Assembly (NCBI GenBank): GCA_013396915.1
Contig: VWZL01000813.1
Location: forward strand, 279,043-343,042
Direction of reading: 5' to 3'
Source: Stercorarius parasiticus
Taxonomy: Eukaryota; Chordata; Aves; Charadriiformes; Stercorariidae
Length of the DNA stretch: 64,000 nucleotides
This document shows positions 38,601 to 52,600 of the stretch, piece after piece. Numbering within the stretch: the first letter of the stretch is position 1; each line of letters begins with the position of its first letter. Under the pieces are notes generated by a model, which saw only the letters and a program-made list of their open reading frames with translations, ran no database searches and was not told where the DNA came from. A program made the translations under genes and the position numbers.

Positions 38601-41600
38601 ACAGTTCATGAAGGGTCTTTCTGGGAATGGGAATGAAGGAGGTAAAAAAAGTCATAGATTCAAAACTGTAAATGATTTTTAAGCTTGATTTTTTAATGGA
38701 TCTAGATACTAGGGATTGATGAAATAATTTGGAACAAGAAAATCTGTAAAATTAAAAATTTTCTTACAAAATCACACAATTTTTAGAATTAATTTAGTAT
38801 TTTTATCAGTTTGAGTGGGCTGTCAATAACTACATACAAGCAAAGTACCATATGAAAACAGTATGTTTTGAATCCTGAGGAACAACAGAGCTCTTGGATA
38901 TCACAAAAAGCAGATTAGAAAAGCCTAAGGTGGATAAAACCCAATGTGCTTGTGTAAATAGTATTGTTGTGTAAATATGGGATAAATATTTTTGTTTCAT
39001 AAAATAGCTGTTTCTACTTTAAGAATTCGTTTTTTCTTTGATATCTGGAAGAAAAATCCTCCTCCCTGAAGCATTAAGGGGTTATAGGTTTGGCAAGGAA
39101 CTTAGCGTAAGAATTTAATATTCACTGTAACTGAATATTTTCACTTGAAGTTCTAGTTTGTCCTCCTATTCATTAAAACTGAAAAGATTCTCAATCAAAA
39201 AACAAAGGGAAGTTTTATGATCTTCTTTGGTATGAATCCAGTTAAAGGATTAACAGTGTAAGTCAGACTCTGAAATGAAAAGGCAAAAATATATTGCTCA
39301 AAATACCATTTTAACAGTGATTAGCTGTTATCTGGAAAAATAGATTTCACTTCACTGAGTAGAACACTGTATTTTGTTGAAAATCAAAGTTTACAAAATA
39401 AATTTCAATATTTTTTAGTATGGCAGGTGATGAATGTTCTCCCACAGAGGTTATATCAGAAAATCAATATTTGTAAAATTGAAACAGTATAGGTTTGTAT
39501 TGATCCATGTGGCTAAATCAAAATGAAAGGCTTTGTAACAGCTTTCTTAGACAGCCTGCTACCCAGTAATGGCAAACTATCAATTTTAGCTTTCCACTGA
39601 TAAATCAGCTTGAAAATTGGATGTCAAATTTTTTTTTTTACTGAAGTAGTGATTTTTTTTATGCCCTCTAACCTTTCTTGATGTGTTAGATTGGTTTATA
39701 AGACTAAGCTCTGCCTTTTTGAAAGCAGTTGTCAAAACTGACATTTAGATGTATTTTGAAACAAAACCTAAACTCTTAAAGTCTAATTTTGTCTACTAGC
39801 TGGCTTGCTGGTAATCCTGTGTGTGCACCTCTGTGTAAACAAACATGAATATATGTTTAATACTGAAAATGACATTGATTTAATACTTCGGGTATATGTG
39901 TTTCTCTGTTTTCTGATCTCTGGAGCTCACAAAGGTCAGGTCTTCAACTGCAGCTTTTAGAAACTAATGCTCCAGAAACTGTTTTAGCTTTCAGTGGTTA
40001 GAAAGATTGATTTTTTTTTAATTGACTGATATTCTTTTTTATTTCGTGTTAAGTGAGACTTTGTGAAATGATAAGAACATCAGTTTCAGCTGCAGGTTGT
40101 AACATGTCCTGAAAACCTGCGTGGTTGCTCATTGTTTTTAATAATAGAGGAAAGAAGATACATTTGCTTTTACTCAGAAAATAGATAGCAAAATCCTTTA
40201 TAATGGCGGTGGTAAACTCTTTAATCTGGGTCAAATGCAGTAGTTTTCAGTGACAGTTGACAGTGCCATACCTTCATGTCTGTACAGCAGAATATAAGTT
40301 AGCTCGAGTGGGTATTGATTGTGAAGTTTGCTGTTGTATAATTACTTTTGGCTGTAGAAAAATGTGGTGTGTATTGATCTAGATGGAAGCATTTGACTAG
40401 CAGTTTCCCTTGGCTAACAGTGAGTGTCATCTTTCAGCCATGATAAATGGTAACACTCTGGGTCAGCATAATTACTTGGTGGTGAAATGAACCTCCTGTA
40501 CCCTTCTGCCTCTCACACCAAGGAACCACCGTAATCATCTTTATCTGAAAGCCATGATTTACTGAACTAACCAGCCCCTTAATAAAGTCCTTTCCTCCCT
40601 CCCCACATGCAGTACGCACCCGCTCTAATTGTGGCTCTATACTATTATTTTAAAAACCGAATTGTTCTGAATCCACAAGTATTATTTTTTTTTCCTAAGC
40701 CCTGTCAGTCGACCTAGACCTGCAGGAGGCCAGCTCTTGCAACAATCTTTTAATCTTCATGTTTAGTGTTTATGTAGAAAAAGGAGAAAGATTAAGTTGT
40801 TCATCGTTTTGACGCAGTGCTTTTTAAGTCTTGGAATCAAACATTATTAGCGCACTGGTAAATTATTAGCGTACCACAATGAAAACTACCGTATGAATTT
40901 ATTGTCAGTAGCCCTTTAATTTTATAGAGTAATGTACTCTCTGGATGTGCTGTCTTTTGAGAACAGATGAGGATATCTTTTCACAATATGCTGCTAGAAC
41001 AGCTTCATTTATAATAATTTTGACACCTCGTTTAATAACAGGTTTAAATATAAGATTTTTTTCAAGTATTATCCATTTTTCTGTTTGCATGTACATCTAG
41101 TAGGTGAAAAATATGTTATCAGAAATAGGGAAATTATATTTATTGCTAGAACAGAAAACTATGATGATTTGTACTGTTTGGCACCTTTTTAATTGGGAGT
41201 TTTCAATTTGTTATCAATATTTCATTAAAACTTTGTAGCATGTTGTTGAAAATGGATTTGTGTTTACTTGCCAGTAGTGTAATATGGCCCTGGGGTAATG
41301 ACTTTTTGTTAAGTAATGTTAGTTAAAGAAAATCTGGCAATAGTTTTAGATCATTTTAAGACAGCTGTGAAGGGTTTGGATAAAGGTCATTTTCAATGAT
41401 TGTGCTTAGTTAAATAAATGTGAAGGGTTTCACAATGGGAATCTTGCTTTTCAGTGTGCTGTCATAAATTTCCCTTTAACACATCTGGGAATACGAAGTA
41501 AAATGTAGTTGTTCCTGCCTTGAAGGCAATGTATTTTATATTTTCCTTGCTTTGTTTGTTTTCCCCTTATAATGCTGTTTATTCACATAACTAGAGTTCA

Positions 41601-42107
41601 AAGGTTTTACTTTGCCATAAATTAAATCTTCTATTCTCTGACAGTTTGTGAGACCCGCTGGATATAATTTTCAAATGGTTGTAACTCGAAGATTTTTTTG
41701 CTGAGATTTAGTCATTAAAAGTGTTAAATTTTCTGACAGCTCAGCCTCTATTGTGACCCTGGTTCATTGCTTGCTCTCTCCCTTGGCCACAGCTGGCCTC
41801 TTGCTGTTCACAGCTGAAAAGTGAAATCAATGCTGGGTCTAACAAAATGCAGATGAAAGCCATTCTGATCATATATAGTCATTTCCCGTAATTTTATCAG
41901 CCTTCAGTTTCTTAAATGATCTCTGGAAATCATTGTTTGTTCATGTGAATACAATATCGAATTTTGTGATAAAATGCCCTGTCTTTCTGAAAAGTAATAC
42001 TTTCTTAAGCATTAGTAGTGATATACAGCTCACATTGCCATAGCAAGACTTTTTAAAATACCCGTCCGCTCCTTCCCCCGTTCCCTCCTGAAGGGAAGCA
42101 CCACGTA

Positions 42108-42152
42108 TCAAAGCCGGTCAAAGAGCTGCTGGCAGAATCCTGCCGGCTTTGA
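42108..42152. repeat. Inverted repeat with competing inner hairpin
   Basis: TCAAAGCCGG at 42108-42117 and CCGGCTTTGA at 42143-42152 are perfect 10-base arms around a 25-base loop. GGCAG at 42131-42135 and CTGCC at 42140-42144 make an inner hairpin that overlaps the outer right arm, so the two folds partly exclude each other. The surrounding 42060-42180 is GC-richer and has several CpGs in an AT-rich intron. Confidence 0.75.
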
Positions 42153-43636
42153 GCCTTTGGAATCTTGCGAACTGAGGTTTTTATGTTCTACAAGGCTCAG
42201 AGCTGAAAAGTAAGAACTCTTACCATGTGTCAATCCACATTGCCATTGATCTCTCATCCTTTTTATTTTTATTTGAGCAAGATTGGTAGGAAAGCTATGT
42301 TGCAGTTAGAGGTGGCAGGGTATGATGTAGCTTAATGCTCCAAAGGTCACGGAACTACAATGAGTTTGATGGAAAACAGCCTTTCTCCTTATTTTAAATG
42401 GTTCCTGCTTTGATTACAGGCATTTATTATAATTATCAAGAGATTAGTCTGTTGTTATAGAATCCTTGTAATGGAACCATTTAAAAGGAATATAATGGCA
42501 GTTTATTGGATTTTGCAAAGGAAAAGAGAACAGATAAAGTGGTGTTTTTCAAATGGATCAACTGCTGCCCTAAGCATACTGATTTTTTTCTTTTGTTTAA
42601 CTTCATGTTTCTTTTTGTTTCATGGTTTTCAGTTAATACTAAAGAAGTCGCTTTTTTCAAATTTTGAAGGTATTTTATTTATAACAGTTTCATTGCAGTC
42701 TAACCCTATGCGATTTAGTTGTTAAAGACGTTCCTTCCATAAATGATCTTAAACTATACATATCATAGAATGTGCATCCTCACACAGCTGCTTTGTTAAT
42801 AATTTTATTAATATCTCCATTTAAAAAATGACTACAAAAAAGTATTGTTGATCAAAAATAATATATAAAAGAAATTGCGAATTCTGTATTTCGTCAGTTG
42901 AAGTGCAACTAGAGTGGTTTCTCATCTATATTAGCAAAATACCATAATATTGATGAAGCTTGGTGAATTTCTTTCATGTTTATGTTAATTTCCCCTACTT
43001 AACAGTATACAGTTGTATTTACTGCTCTTACTTCAAAAGAATAAATGTCAAGATTATATATAAATAAATCATCTTATTCAACTGTTACAGAATACTATTT
43101 GTGACCTGGCAGTGAATGTAAGTACTAGATGACACTTTAAAAAATTAAAAGGTCATAAACTTAGGAGGTTTTGTATTAGAAACTAGTTTGTATTTCAAGA
43201 CCAAAGAATTTCACAGTATGTGTAAGTATGCCTTATCGTTTATATGAACACCTTCAAAGGCTTAGGCCAAGTCTACCTTCTTCTAAAGAATAATTACAAA
43301 GCCTAAATCCTGCTGAGAATGTGCTGTCCTATGCCCGTTAGCTGAGCAATGGAATGAGTTACTTAGTACTGAGGAGGAAAGTTAATTGACTGAAACTTGG
43401 TTGACATGGGGCTTTTTTGATGGCACTGGGGAATCAGACCCAAAATAACAGTGGAAAACGATCTAACAGCAAACTACAAGAGTCAGATTACAAGTCTGCT
43501 ACTCCAATACCTGTTGGCTGCCAGCAGAGGAGGTCTAGGGAGGAGTGTAGTAATTCCCTAGGTGACTTTATCGCGATACTCCCCCTGCATATCCTCCCAG
43601 CTTTCAGCAAATTGTATCTCAGGGACTTCCTGAGCC

Positions 43637-43990
43637 AGAGGTGATATCCTTGAGTTTAATAACTTTTGGTGGGTTTTTTCCCCTCTATGAAAGGAAATGT
43701 CTAATCCCTTTAAGAACTCATGTAAACTTCTGCTGTCCATGATACGGCAGACAGAGCATTGAGTTCCACACCTTGAGTATGTTGTGTGAGAAATTCACGC
43801 AAAGTGCACTTTCATTTGTTTTGAAATTGTTGCTTGATAATTTTATGTTCTCCCTAGATCTTTTCTTACTAGAAATAGTGAGTCCTTGTTGCTAATTCAC
43901 CATCTTGATGCCATTCATAGTATTAAAGATCACTATCATATCCCTGTCAGTTATGGCTCTGTTGTTTAGCTGGAGAGGTCTGAAATGGCC
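43637..43990 (-). repeat. Ancient CR1-like LINE 3' region, antisense
   Basis: Landmarks on the + strand are GGTGATATCCTTGAGTTTAA, TCTAATCCCTTTAAGAACTC, a GAGTTCCACA box, CTTTCATTTGTTTTGAAATT and CACTATCATATCCC. They occur in the order and spacing of the antisense 3' region of an old amniote CR1-like LINE. Related sequence may extend to about 44110 after a poorly matching piece. It is heavily diverged and inactive. Confidence 0.7.
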
Positions 43991-46364
43991 TCGTCCACCT
44001 TCCTGGAGGCTCCCCTAGCAGGCTGTAGCTTATTCTGGAGCAGGTCTCTCTTAATCCTTCCAGATGGAGCTACTTTACTTTGTGTAATAGCCAGACAGAA
44101 GAGAATGACATACACATGTACTTTCTTCTCTCTCATTCCCCACTCACCCTCCCCCATCTGCGATGTGCCAGGTTGTAGGTTTATTGTCATTAGGAAGCTA
44201 ACCAGGAATGACTAAAGCTTCCTCAACCAAATCCATGCATCTATGACTCAATATTTTGAAAAGGGGAAAATACTTGGGTTCTGAATTGGAGCAATGTGGT
44301 AAGAGATGAGCCTGGGCTTGAGCCGTGTGGTTGTAGTCCTTTAATTCCCCATTCCAATTAATGTTTTACTAATGTAAAATGAGGTAACATCATCAGCAAA
44401 GGCCGACAGTGTTCCATTCCGCAAAACTTTGGTGATTCATGGGGGAAGCATGTTGTGTCTGCCGTAGCTTTTCTTGTATAATTGTATTTACATTCAGATA
44501 GAATAGGCTGTAACAGTACAGGCAAAAAGTATTATTGGTGTGTATGTTTGAGAGAGAAACACTTCGTTGAAAAAGCCTGAAAAAAATAATTTTGATTTGC
44601 TGTTGCAGGCTTTCAGTGCCATCTAGTGAATTCCATTCTGGTGCCTTTGGATGTTGGTGAAGTTAGAGCATATGTGTATTTCACCGTGCTGAATAGTGTT
44701 TTTTCTATTTTTTGATATGCAATGTGCAAATTAAAAATACTTTGCTTGCAAATTTAACTTGAAAATTAGGGTTAGCAACCATGATTCTTCCCCTAGCGCA
44801 TACACCTTGAACATTGAATGATATATAGTGACTCTTGGGCAAAAAATTTATCTGGGGAGTAGACACCTCCCAAAGTAGTGAGAGATTCCTCTTTGTCTTT
44901 CTAAAAGTTTCCATATAGTCCTAGTGCTGGTCTACTGCTGATCTAGGATCATTGGAGCATTATGACTGTATTATGCCCAATTTATTTTTTTTAGTTTGGT
45001 ATGCTGCCAACATTGTCCTTCGGAACAGAAGTAGAACACAGATTTTTTTTTTTTCAATAATTTTTATCTCGCTTATGCCAGAAAAGCATTTAGTATCAGA
45101 AAGAGCAATGCTCTGACCTGATTGCTTTCTTCCTGATTAATTTCAAAGGCTTGCTGCAGGCAAATGAAGGTTTGGGAGATATTCACTAAACACCTCCACA
45201 CTAAACAAAAGTTTTTATAAATATTTGTAGTGAAAACACCAAGTATTACAAATAAACGAGCTATTAGCAGCTCATCCAACAATCTTCCATACTGTTTCCT
45301 GTATTTTCCTTCTACTCTGTTTTGAGTTTTCAGTGTTTCTTGTGAACCTATCTGCTTTAAAGGCAGACTCTGAATGGTTCCATGCCATCAGCCATTTTCA
45401 TAATGGCAGAGTAGGCCCTAAGGGAAGAAATGACTGAGTCCATGCATTTGTGGCTATTAACCAGTGACTGATAAAACTAGCAAATTAGTGTCTGAGAAGG
45501 GTGTATTACTGAGAGTCAGTTTTGAACCTTGGGTTTCCTTGAGTGTGAGATTTTTAGCGTGTTTTTTCTACCACGTTAGCCGTGCTGAAGGCTGCGCAGA
45601 TATTTGTGAGTTATCAGCGAAGAGGTTTTCGTTGTACAAGGATTTATGGTCCTGCTGCTGACCAAAGGCTGGTCAGACAGCATCAACAAGACTCTCTGTC
45701 ACATAAAGAAGTTTTGGCAAGTGATCTGATTACTGATAGGGAATAAGTTCTGAATCATACTGCCTTCTCTCTGCTCATCAAATCACTACAGTCATAGACA
45801 CATTGCAGTTGTCATTAACGGTGTTTTTTTCATTATCAATCTGTTGAGTAATACTGCCTGTTCAGAAGAGAATATTGCTGATATCAAGAATTAATTCTTA
45901 ACACTATGTTGTAAGTGTGGTGGACGGTAAAGAAAGAGTATTTTCATAGCACTGTATGTAGATATCATGGTACAGTTTCATTTTTCTAACCTCTGCCTGA
46001 AGCTAAATAATGGAAGTATTACATATTTTTTTCAAAGGATAAGATAAATTAAAGCAGAATGCTTTTTTGCTGTGAACAAGAACACATTTTTGTGTGCTTT
46101 TTCTCCCCCCCCCCCAAACCCACACAAGAAACTTCTGACAAATTCACTGTTAAACTAGAAAGAGCTTCTTGGTCTATAATTCAGCTTTACTACTCCATGG
46201 GAGGATATTACTATTAAAACAATAGTAGATCCCTTATATATTGTGCCTTGGCTTATATGTGCAGTTTGGAAACACATCACCAACTGCAGAGATTACAGAA
46301 CATCTACAGAAAGACACGGATGCTTCAAATCAATGATAATATGAGTAAAGCAACTTAATTTAGA

Positions 46365-46560
46365 TAGTTTGGAAAAGGAAAGACTCATGGAAAATCTTAA
46401 TCTATAAATGTCCATCAGCAAAACAATATAGAGGAAAGAACTGAACTATTTGGTCTTTGGCTGATAGGACAAGGAGCCTTATGCTAGTTCGGTTAAACAT
46501 TAGGAAAAAAATAACACAGCTGTTGAGCAATACAGAGTTACAGACCTGACGTGTATATTC
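46365..46560 (+). repeat. Decayed CR1-type LINE C-terminal/3' UTR remnant
   Basis: The order of GAAAAGGAAAGACTCATGG, a TATAAAT block, GATAGGACAAGGAGCC, AACATTAGGAAAAAAATAAC and a GAGCAATACAGAGTTACAGA piece parallels the end of CR1 ORF2 ('GACAGGACAAGAGGCAATGG ... CATCAGGAAA ... GAGCACTGG'). It is much more diverged than the copies at 48.8 and 60.6 kb. Confidence 0.55.
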
Positions 46561-48799
46561 ACCCACCTAGTTCCGTGTTGCTTTGGTTGCTTAAATAAAG
46601 CATCGGATACTAGATAAAAGCTATTCTAAAACTGTATTAGAGTTACTTATTTAATGAAGAGTCCTACAAAGCATGACATGAGAATAGAATCTACATTCAT
46701 TTTCTGTGTGAGGTTAATAATCTTTTAGAGTGATTTAGTGGCTTTTCAAACTGGTGTCAATTCAGTCCATTTCTTACTGCATGGAAGTTGCATGTTGGAA
46801 GCTTTTCACTATTTTGGCTTTTTGGTTTGGTTGTTTGCTTTTTTTCTAAAAAAAAGAGCTGTTTTAGAAAGCAGAAAAAGTTAAAAAAAACCCTCAACTG
46901 AAGTCTTATTTGTATGTAATAAACAACAATTTCTATATATCTTTGACTACTAATGTTCAATCTGTAGAGTAAAGAATATACATTGATGGTCTACCAGTAG
47001 CTTAAAGCATTTTCTCAAATTTTAGTGGAATTAAGCCCCTAACATATGTCTTGAAACATGTCTCATTTTAAATATGTTGTTGACTTTAATGGCATTTCTC
47101 ATAGTCTTATACTTAAACAAACTAATACTTCTTTTTAGAAGTAGGCCTAAATTATATTTTTTTTCTTTAAAAATAAGTATATACTGCACCACAGATTCAG
47201 ACTCTCCAAAATAATGTTGTTCATTTTTAACATTGTGTTACGCATAATAAAGGGTATTCTGGTTTTAAGTATTTAACTATCAGGCTTTCTCGATTGCTTT
47301 AATAACATAGTCTGATTTTTGAGTGTCAACTTTTTTTTTTCTCTACTGCTTGAATGTATATAGGTTTTGTTTCCTGAATGTATATAATTTTATTTTCATT
47401 ATTTTGTATCATTTCAAAATAATTTTGTTTCCAGTAAGGCATTTACATTCTGAATCTGAGGGTTTTGAATGCTGGCCCTCTGAATCTCCGTTGCTGTTAT
47501 ATAGCAATAAAATCATAAGCCCACTCTTTAAAATAGGAACTTTGATTTTTTTGGTTTTTTTAATTTCCACAGCGGAGATGATTTCTGTGATTTTTCTCTA
47601 TTTTATATTTCAGAATTCCCTTTAGCAGGTCAATCAAGTGATGAAAAGACATCTCCGTGTAACTTTTATTTGTAGTAATATAAGACTGGGACAAGTCAAT
47701 CGATCACTTTCTCCAGTTCTCTCCTTTAACGGGATCCATATAGCCTATAATTCTCATTTTCTCTATCCTACCTCTTGGATTTCACTCAGTCATGCGAATT
47801 CTCTGACCTGATCCTTCCCTTGACAATTCAACGCAAGTCTTAGATGCCAGATTCTTTTGTGAGAACCCCAGGTTTTTACTTTCTCTACTGTTGAGACCTT
47901 TGTTATTTGAGACAAGAGCAGCAGAATTCCTACCACCAAACTTTTCCCAAGGTGCAACTAGTTCTCTCCATCACCTATGAAATGGGCCTGGGTAGATTAG
48001 TTAAGTGTCAATAATGTTGACATCTTAAGTTAGATAAAAGGAACTCAACTCAGCTATTATTTGGCATAATTTGACAACCTTAATTTTCCAGTAAATTACA
48101 ACTGTTAATTGCTAGAATTAACTTCCCAGTAATTGAACTGTGCCTCCCAGATTGCAAGAAAGGAAAACAAATTCTACCAGGTCATAGGCAATTTGGTCCC
48201 TGGTGAAAAAGCAGCTTCCAAAAATAAGGTCAACCTCATAGCATCTTCAAACATAATTTCTATTGAGCTACATGGAGGAGATCTAGAGTAGCTAAATGAA
48301 GCAAGAGGTTCCAAAAGACTGAAGTTGATGAAGGGAGAGAGCAGACTGTATTTTCCCACAAGTTGGTCATTAGAAATTGGAGAACCTCTGAGGGTGGCAT
48401 GACCTGCTCCATACCTCTTAAGCCACATGTGACTTTTCAGCACTTCAAGAGCAACTCTTTCCCAGGGCGTGTGTCACAAGGAGCTTTGACAGAAAATGTT
48501 CTGGATGATCCAGATTCCCAGCTTTCAGAAAGTAAGCCAAAAAATAGCATCACCAAATTCCCTTCAAACCCAGGCACAGACTGAATCCAGCTCCAATTGT
48601 CTCACTTTCTCCCACTTTTGAAGTACTCCCAGAATGTTGTCTTTTCTCAACTCACAGTTTGTATTTCACAGTCATGTGAACTTTTTGATTTTTACTTTCT
48701 GGGATTAGGAAATTGGGCTACCCATTCTCTGAAGGAAGAGCAGCACATCCTTCTGTTCCCAGATGTATGGTTCCTTCCCCCATTAATTGTCTACCTCAG

Positions 48800-49664
48800 T
48801 ACTGATATCAACCTGCTTGAGGATAGAAAGACATTGCAGAGGGATTTGGACAGGCTGGATCAATGGGCCGAGGCCAATGGTATGAGGTTCAACAAGGCCA
48901 AGTGCTGGGTCCTGCACTTGGGTCACAACAACCCCATGCAGCGCTACAGGCTTGGGGAGGAGTGGCTGGAGAGCTGCCTGGCAGAAAAGGAACTGTGGGG
49001 GGTGGCTGACAGCCAACTGAGTATGAGCCAGCAGTGTGCCCAGGTGGCCAAGAAGGCCAACAGCATCCTGGCCTGTATCAGGAACAGCGTGGTGAATAGG
49101 ACTAGGGAAGTGATCATCCCCCTGCACTCAGCACTGGTGAGGCCCCACCTTGAATACTATGTTCAGTTTTAGGCCCCTGACTACAAGAAAGACATTGAGG
49201 TGCTGGAGCGGGTCCAGAGAAGGGCAACAAAGCTGGTGAGGGGTCTAGAGCACAACTCTTATGAGGAGCGGTTGAGGAAGCTGAGGTTGTTCAGCCTTGA
49301 GAAAAGGAGGCTGAGGGGAGACCTTCTAGCTCTCTACAACTACCTGAAAGGAGGCTGTAGAGAGGTAGGGGTCAGTCTCTTCTCCCAACAGGTTATAGGA
49401 TGAGGAAATGGCCTCAAGTTACACCAAGGGAGGTTTAGGATGGATATTAGGAAAAATTTTTACACTGAAAGGGTTATTGAGCATTGGAACAGGCTGCCCA
49501 GGGAAGCAGTTGAGGCACCATCCCTGGAGGTATTCAAAAGATGGGTACGTGTGGTGCTTAGAGATATGGTTTAGTGATGGTTTTTGTCAGAGTTAGGTTG
49601 ACAGTTGGACTAGATGATCTGAAAGGTCCCTTTCAACCTAGGTGATTCTATGATTCTGTGATCC
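48800..49664 (+). mobile_element. CR1 LINE, 5'-truncated (ORF2 C-terminus and 3' UTR)
   Basis: A comparatively young CR1 insertion in the same orientation as NBEA, starting inside the reverse-transcriptase gene. The frame to 49172 carries [40 protein letters not shown] and [10 protein letters not shown], typical of the CR1 RT C-terminal region. A TAG at 49170-49172 replaces the Trp codon usual after VQF. Beyond it the same frame continues with [20 protein letters not shown] and [20 protein letters not shown] to 49403, where it breaks. The 3' UTR ends with AGATGATCTGAAAGGTCCC and octamer copies GATTCTAT/GATTCTGTG. The copy cannot encode a working protein. The bases before 48800 are unrelated flank. 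Confidence 0.95.
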
Positions 49665-52600
49665 AGTCAGTAAGCTTTACTTTCTGGTGTAATAATAGAT
49701 GGGTTTGAACTCCTGTTCTCCTTTCTCATCTTCCATGCAAATTATGGCAATAAAGTCTTTAAAATACCCTGCAATGAACACGTAAAGGATGAAATCAGCT
49801 TAATAAGCAAGGCTGAGGACTGTCATTCATCATGGTGATTCTACATAGAAAAGCGGTGGGGTTTTGTGTAAATTTGTTAAACTGCTGCTACTGATTTTTC
49901 TTTAACTGTAGTATTCATTTAAGTAAGGATGTACAGCTAAATATAGTCAAATATACATTCTATATTATATTTGTAAAGCATATCCCTATAGGAAATTATA
50001 CTATACATTATCAACTGAACTATGAAAGTACATGGAAAATGCAGAAGATACATGTGGTCATGTCACAGATTTGTGCTACAGACAAGGGAAAAATCAGCTG
50101 TGTCTCATGATTGTCACAGAGAATTGCTCGACACATTAAGTAGCTAAAAGGAAGGAAAACATTAAAAAGTATATCCAGAATAATGGACTGTCAAATACTT
50201 TGTATGCAAAAATTCTTTAAGTTCTATGCTGCTGGTTTTTCAAAACCCACCAAAATACAGATATTTTTTTTCAAGACAGAGAACAAGGAAATTTTAATTC
50301 TGTGTTGTCTTTTTTTTTAATATATATATCATGTCTGCTTCTTCTCCCATGAGTTTTGCAGAGCCAAAAATAAATCATTAGGTCATGCTTCTATATTTTG
50401 GGATGTTTTATAGAAGACTGTTTCTATACTTCTGAAGAACCTCTTGACTGTCAGAAATAAAGTATAAATAGAACAGTTTTGATTTACTTGCCAAGCTGGT
50501 TTCTTAGCTCTTACAAAAATTCCCAGGAACAAAAAAATTCAAAGTTAAGATTACTTCAGCATTTATTTGATAGTATTGTAAACATGTTTTCTATTAAAAA
50601 TTCTATAGTACTCATGGCTATGCCACTTGCAAATGTTTATTTGATCAATATAAGTTGCATTTGTGGATAGGAATAACTGCTTGTACACCAGTCAAGACAT
50701 ATCCACTAATTGGGCCAACATGTCTTTGTTTTAGTTCTTATGAACAATATTAGGTTTAAAGCTAGATGTGTGCTTTGTCTCAGCTTTATGTTGTACTTCC
50801 AGATGATACTTAGGAGAAAAAGAAATCTGTCCCGAAAAATCTTGCAGAAATTGTAAAACTTCAGACTTTTCTAAATTTAGAATTCAAAGATTCAAACAAC
50901 AATGTGGAAAAAGAAATATTCTGTTAAAATAGTGTATTATTAGACTTGCATTTTAATAAACAGTTCTGCATGGTGGAAATTAAAATAATTGCCTAGGTAA
51001 AACTTTATTAGTTATTTATTAGATGTTATTACTGTTGCTATTCTTTGATAGGCCTCAAGGAAGCCAATTATTTCATCTCAATGTCAGGTTTACAAGTTAT
51101 CTGTCTTTAACCAGTTGGAGCTTGAATAATTCGCAAAGGTTTGAAACTAATTCATTGTGGGTTTTTAAGAAATAGTATTAAAAAAAAAAAAAGCAGTGTG
51201 TCTTAGTTTTAGAATAACACTTTAAAAATATTTAGATGAAACATTTTTTCTTTCTTCTAATTAAAGGTTTTGAGAGACAAGATTTCTATTCCTGGATACC
51301 ATAGCCTTCAAGCCGTGATTTACAAACAGAAGTAACTAATGAGATAACAAGTCCTAGCTGTCTACCTCAGCCCTGCTGTTTACGTTAACAGTACAGCTCT
51401 AGATTTTTTGACAAGTCATTGCTGGTTTGCCTTGAAACTGCACTGTAGTTTGTATGCTCAGTAGCTTCTTCAGTAGTTCTTTCACAAGAAATTCAGACAC
51501 CTTAATCTGTGCATCTGGAATGGAGCAGACAGTTGGGGAAGCATCTGCACCCGCATCACCAGTCACATGTGTTATCCCTACTTACAAGTCTGAGCCTTTA
51601 GATTTTGACCTTCAAGTAAGCCAATGAGGCACCAAAGTTTCCAAGAGCTTCCAGAAGCTCTTACCCGCTTTGAAAACTTGGGACTCTTTTTTCAGTTGTT
51701 CAAGCACAGTAACCCTAACTGAAGTAACTTTTAGCTAGTGTTTAACTCTTCTGGAATTTCTCACAAATTAAAAAAATTAACTCACAAAAGCCTAGATTTT
51801 TTGAGAAGCTAGGACCCTGTTGTCCATAGTTATATATTTAATATGATAGATATCAATCTTGAAATACTGAGTAAATTGTTTTTCTTGTAAAAGGCGACTG
51901 TTTCATCATAACATCTGCAAAATCTCAGAACTTCCGTGATGTGATGATGTGGACAGCATGGGGGTGACATTTACAAGCTGAGGAGGGACCCCAACCTCCA
52001 GCTTTGCTTATCTGAGTTTCTTAACGCAATGATATTATTGCCATTCAGAATTCAATAGAAAAATTGATTATTTTTTTTCTTTTCACAAAAGGTAGAAAAC
52101 ACTACCTACCTAGTGGTGTTCATTTCACTGAGGAGCAAAATATCCTATCATTTACATAAGGTGATAAGATAGCACTCCAAAGGAGGAGGGTGTCGCTGTG
52201 AGATTTGAATGAATCATTCTCTCTGTCTTCCCTTTACAGTACTACACCTGAACCAAGCAAAAAACACTAAAAAAAACCCCAACAGTTAGATGGGCAGGGT
52301 TTGTTTTTTGGGCAGTTGGTGTTTGGGTTTTTAATAATGAATTTCTGTGCAAGTCAGTCAAGAAGATGCTATACTAGAGGCAAAGCATAACTACAAGAGA
52401 GCATTCTCTTACTTTCCATTGGTCATAACAGCAGTTTGTGTTTTTTCTGCAACCAATTGTTCACCTTCCCAAGGTAGAACTGAGTCACCATGCTTCTGAC
52501 TCAAATGCACTTTGATATTCTTGGCTGAAAAACTGAATGGAAGTAGTGAGCTGTATTATCGGACAAATGCTGTCTACAGAATTGTTGCTGGAAGAATATT

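Noticed and set aside
48597..49172. Longest open frame in the window (191 codons)
   Set aside because: Its first third is random flank; the rest is the CR1 RT C-terminal region, so it is not a host gene.
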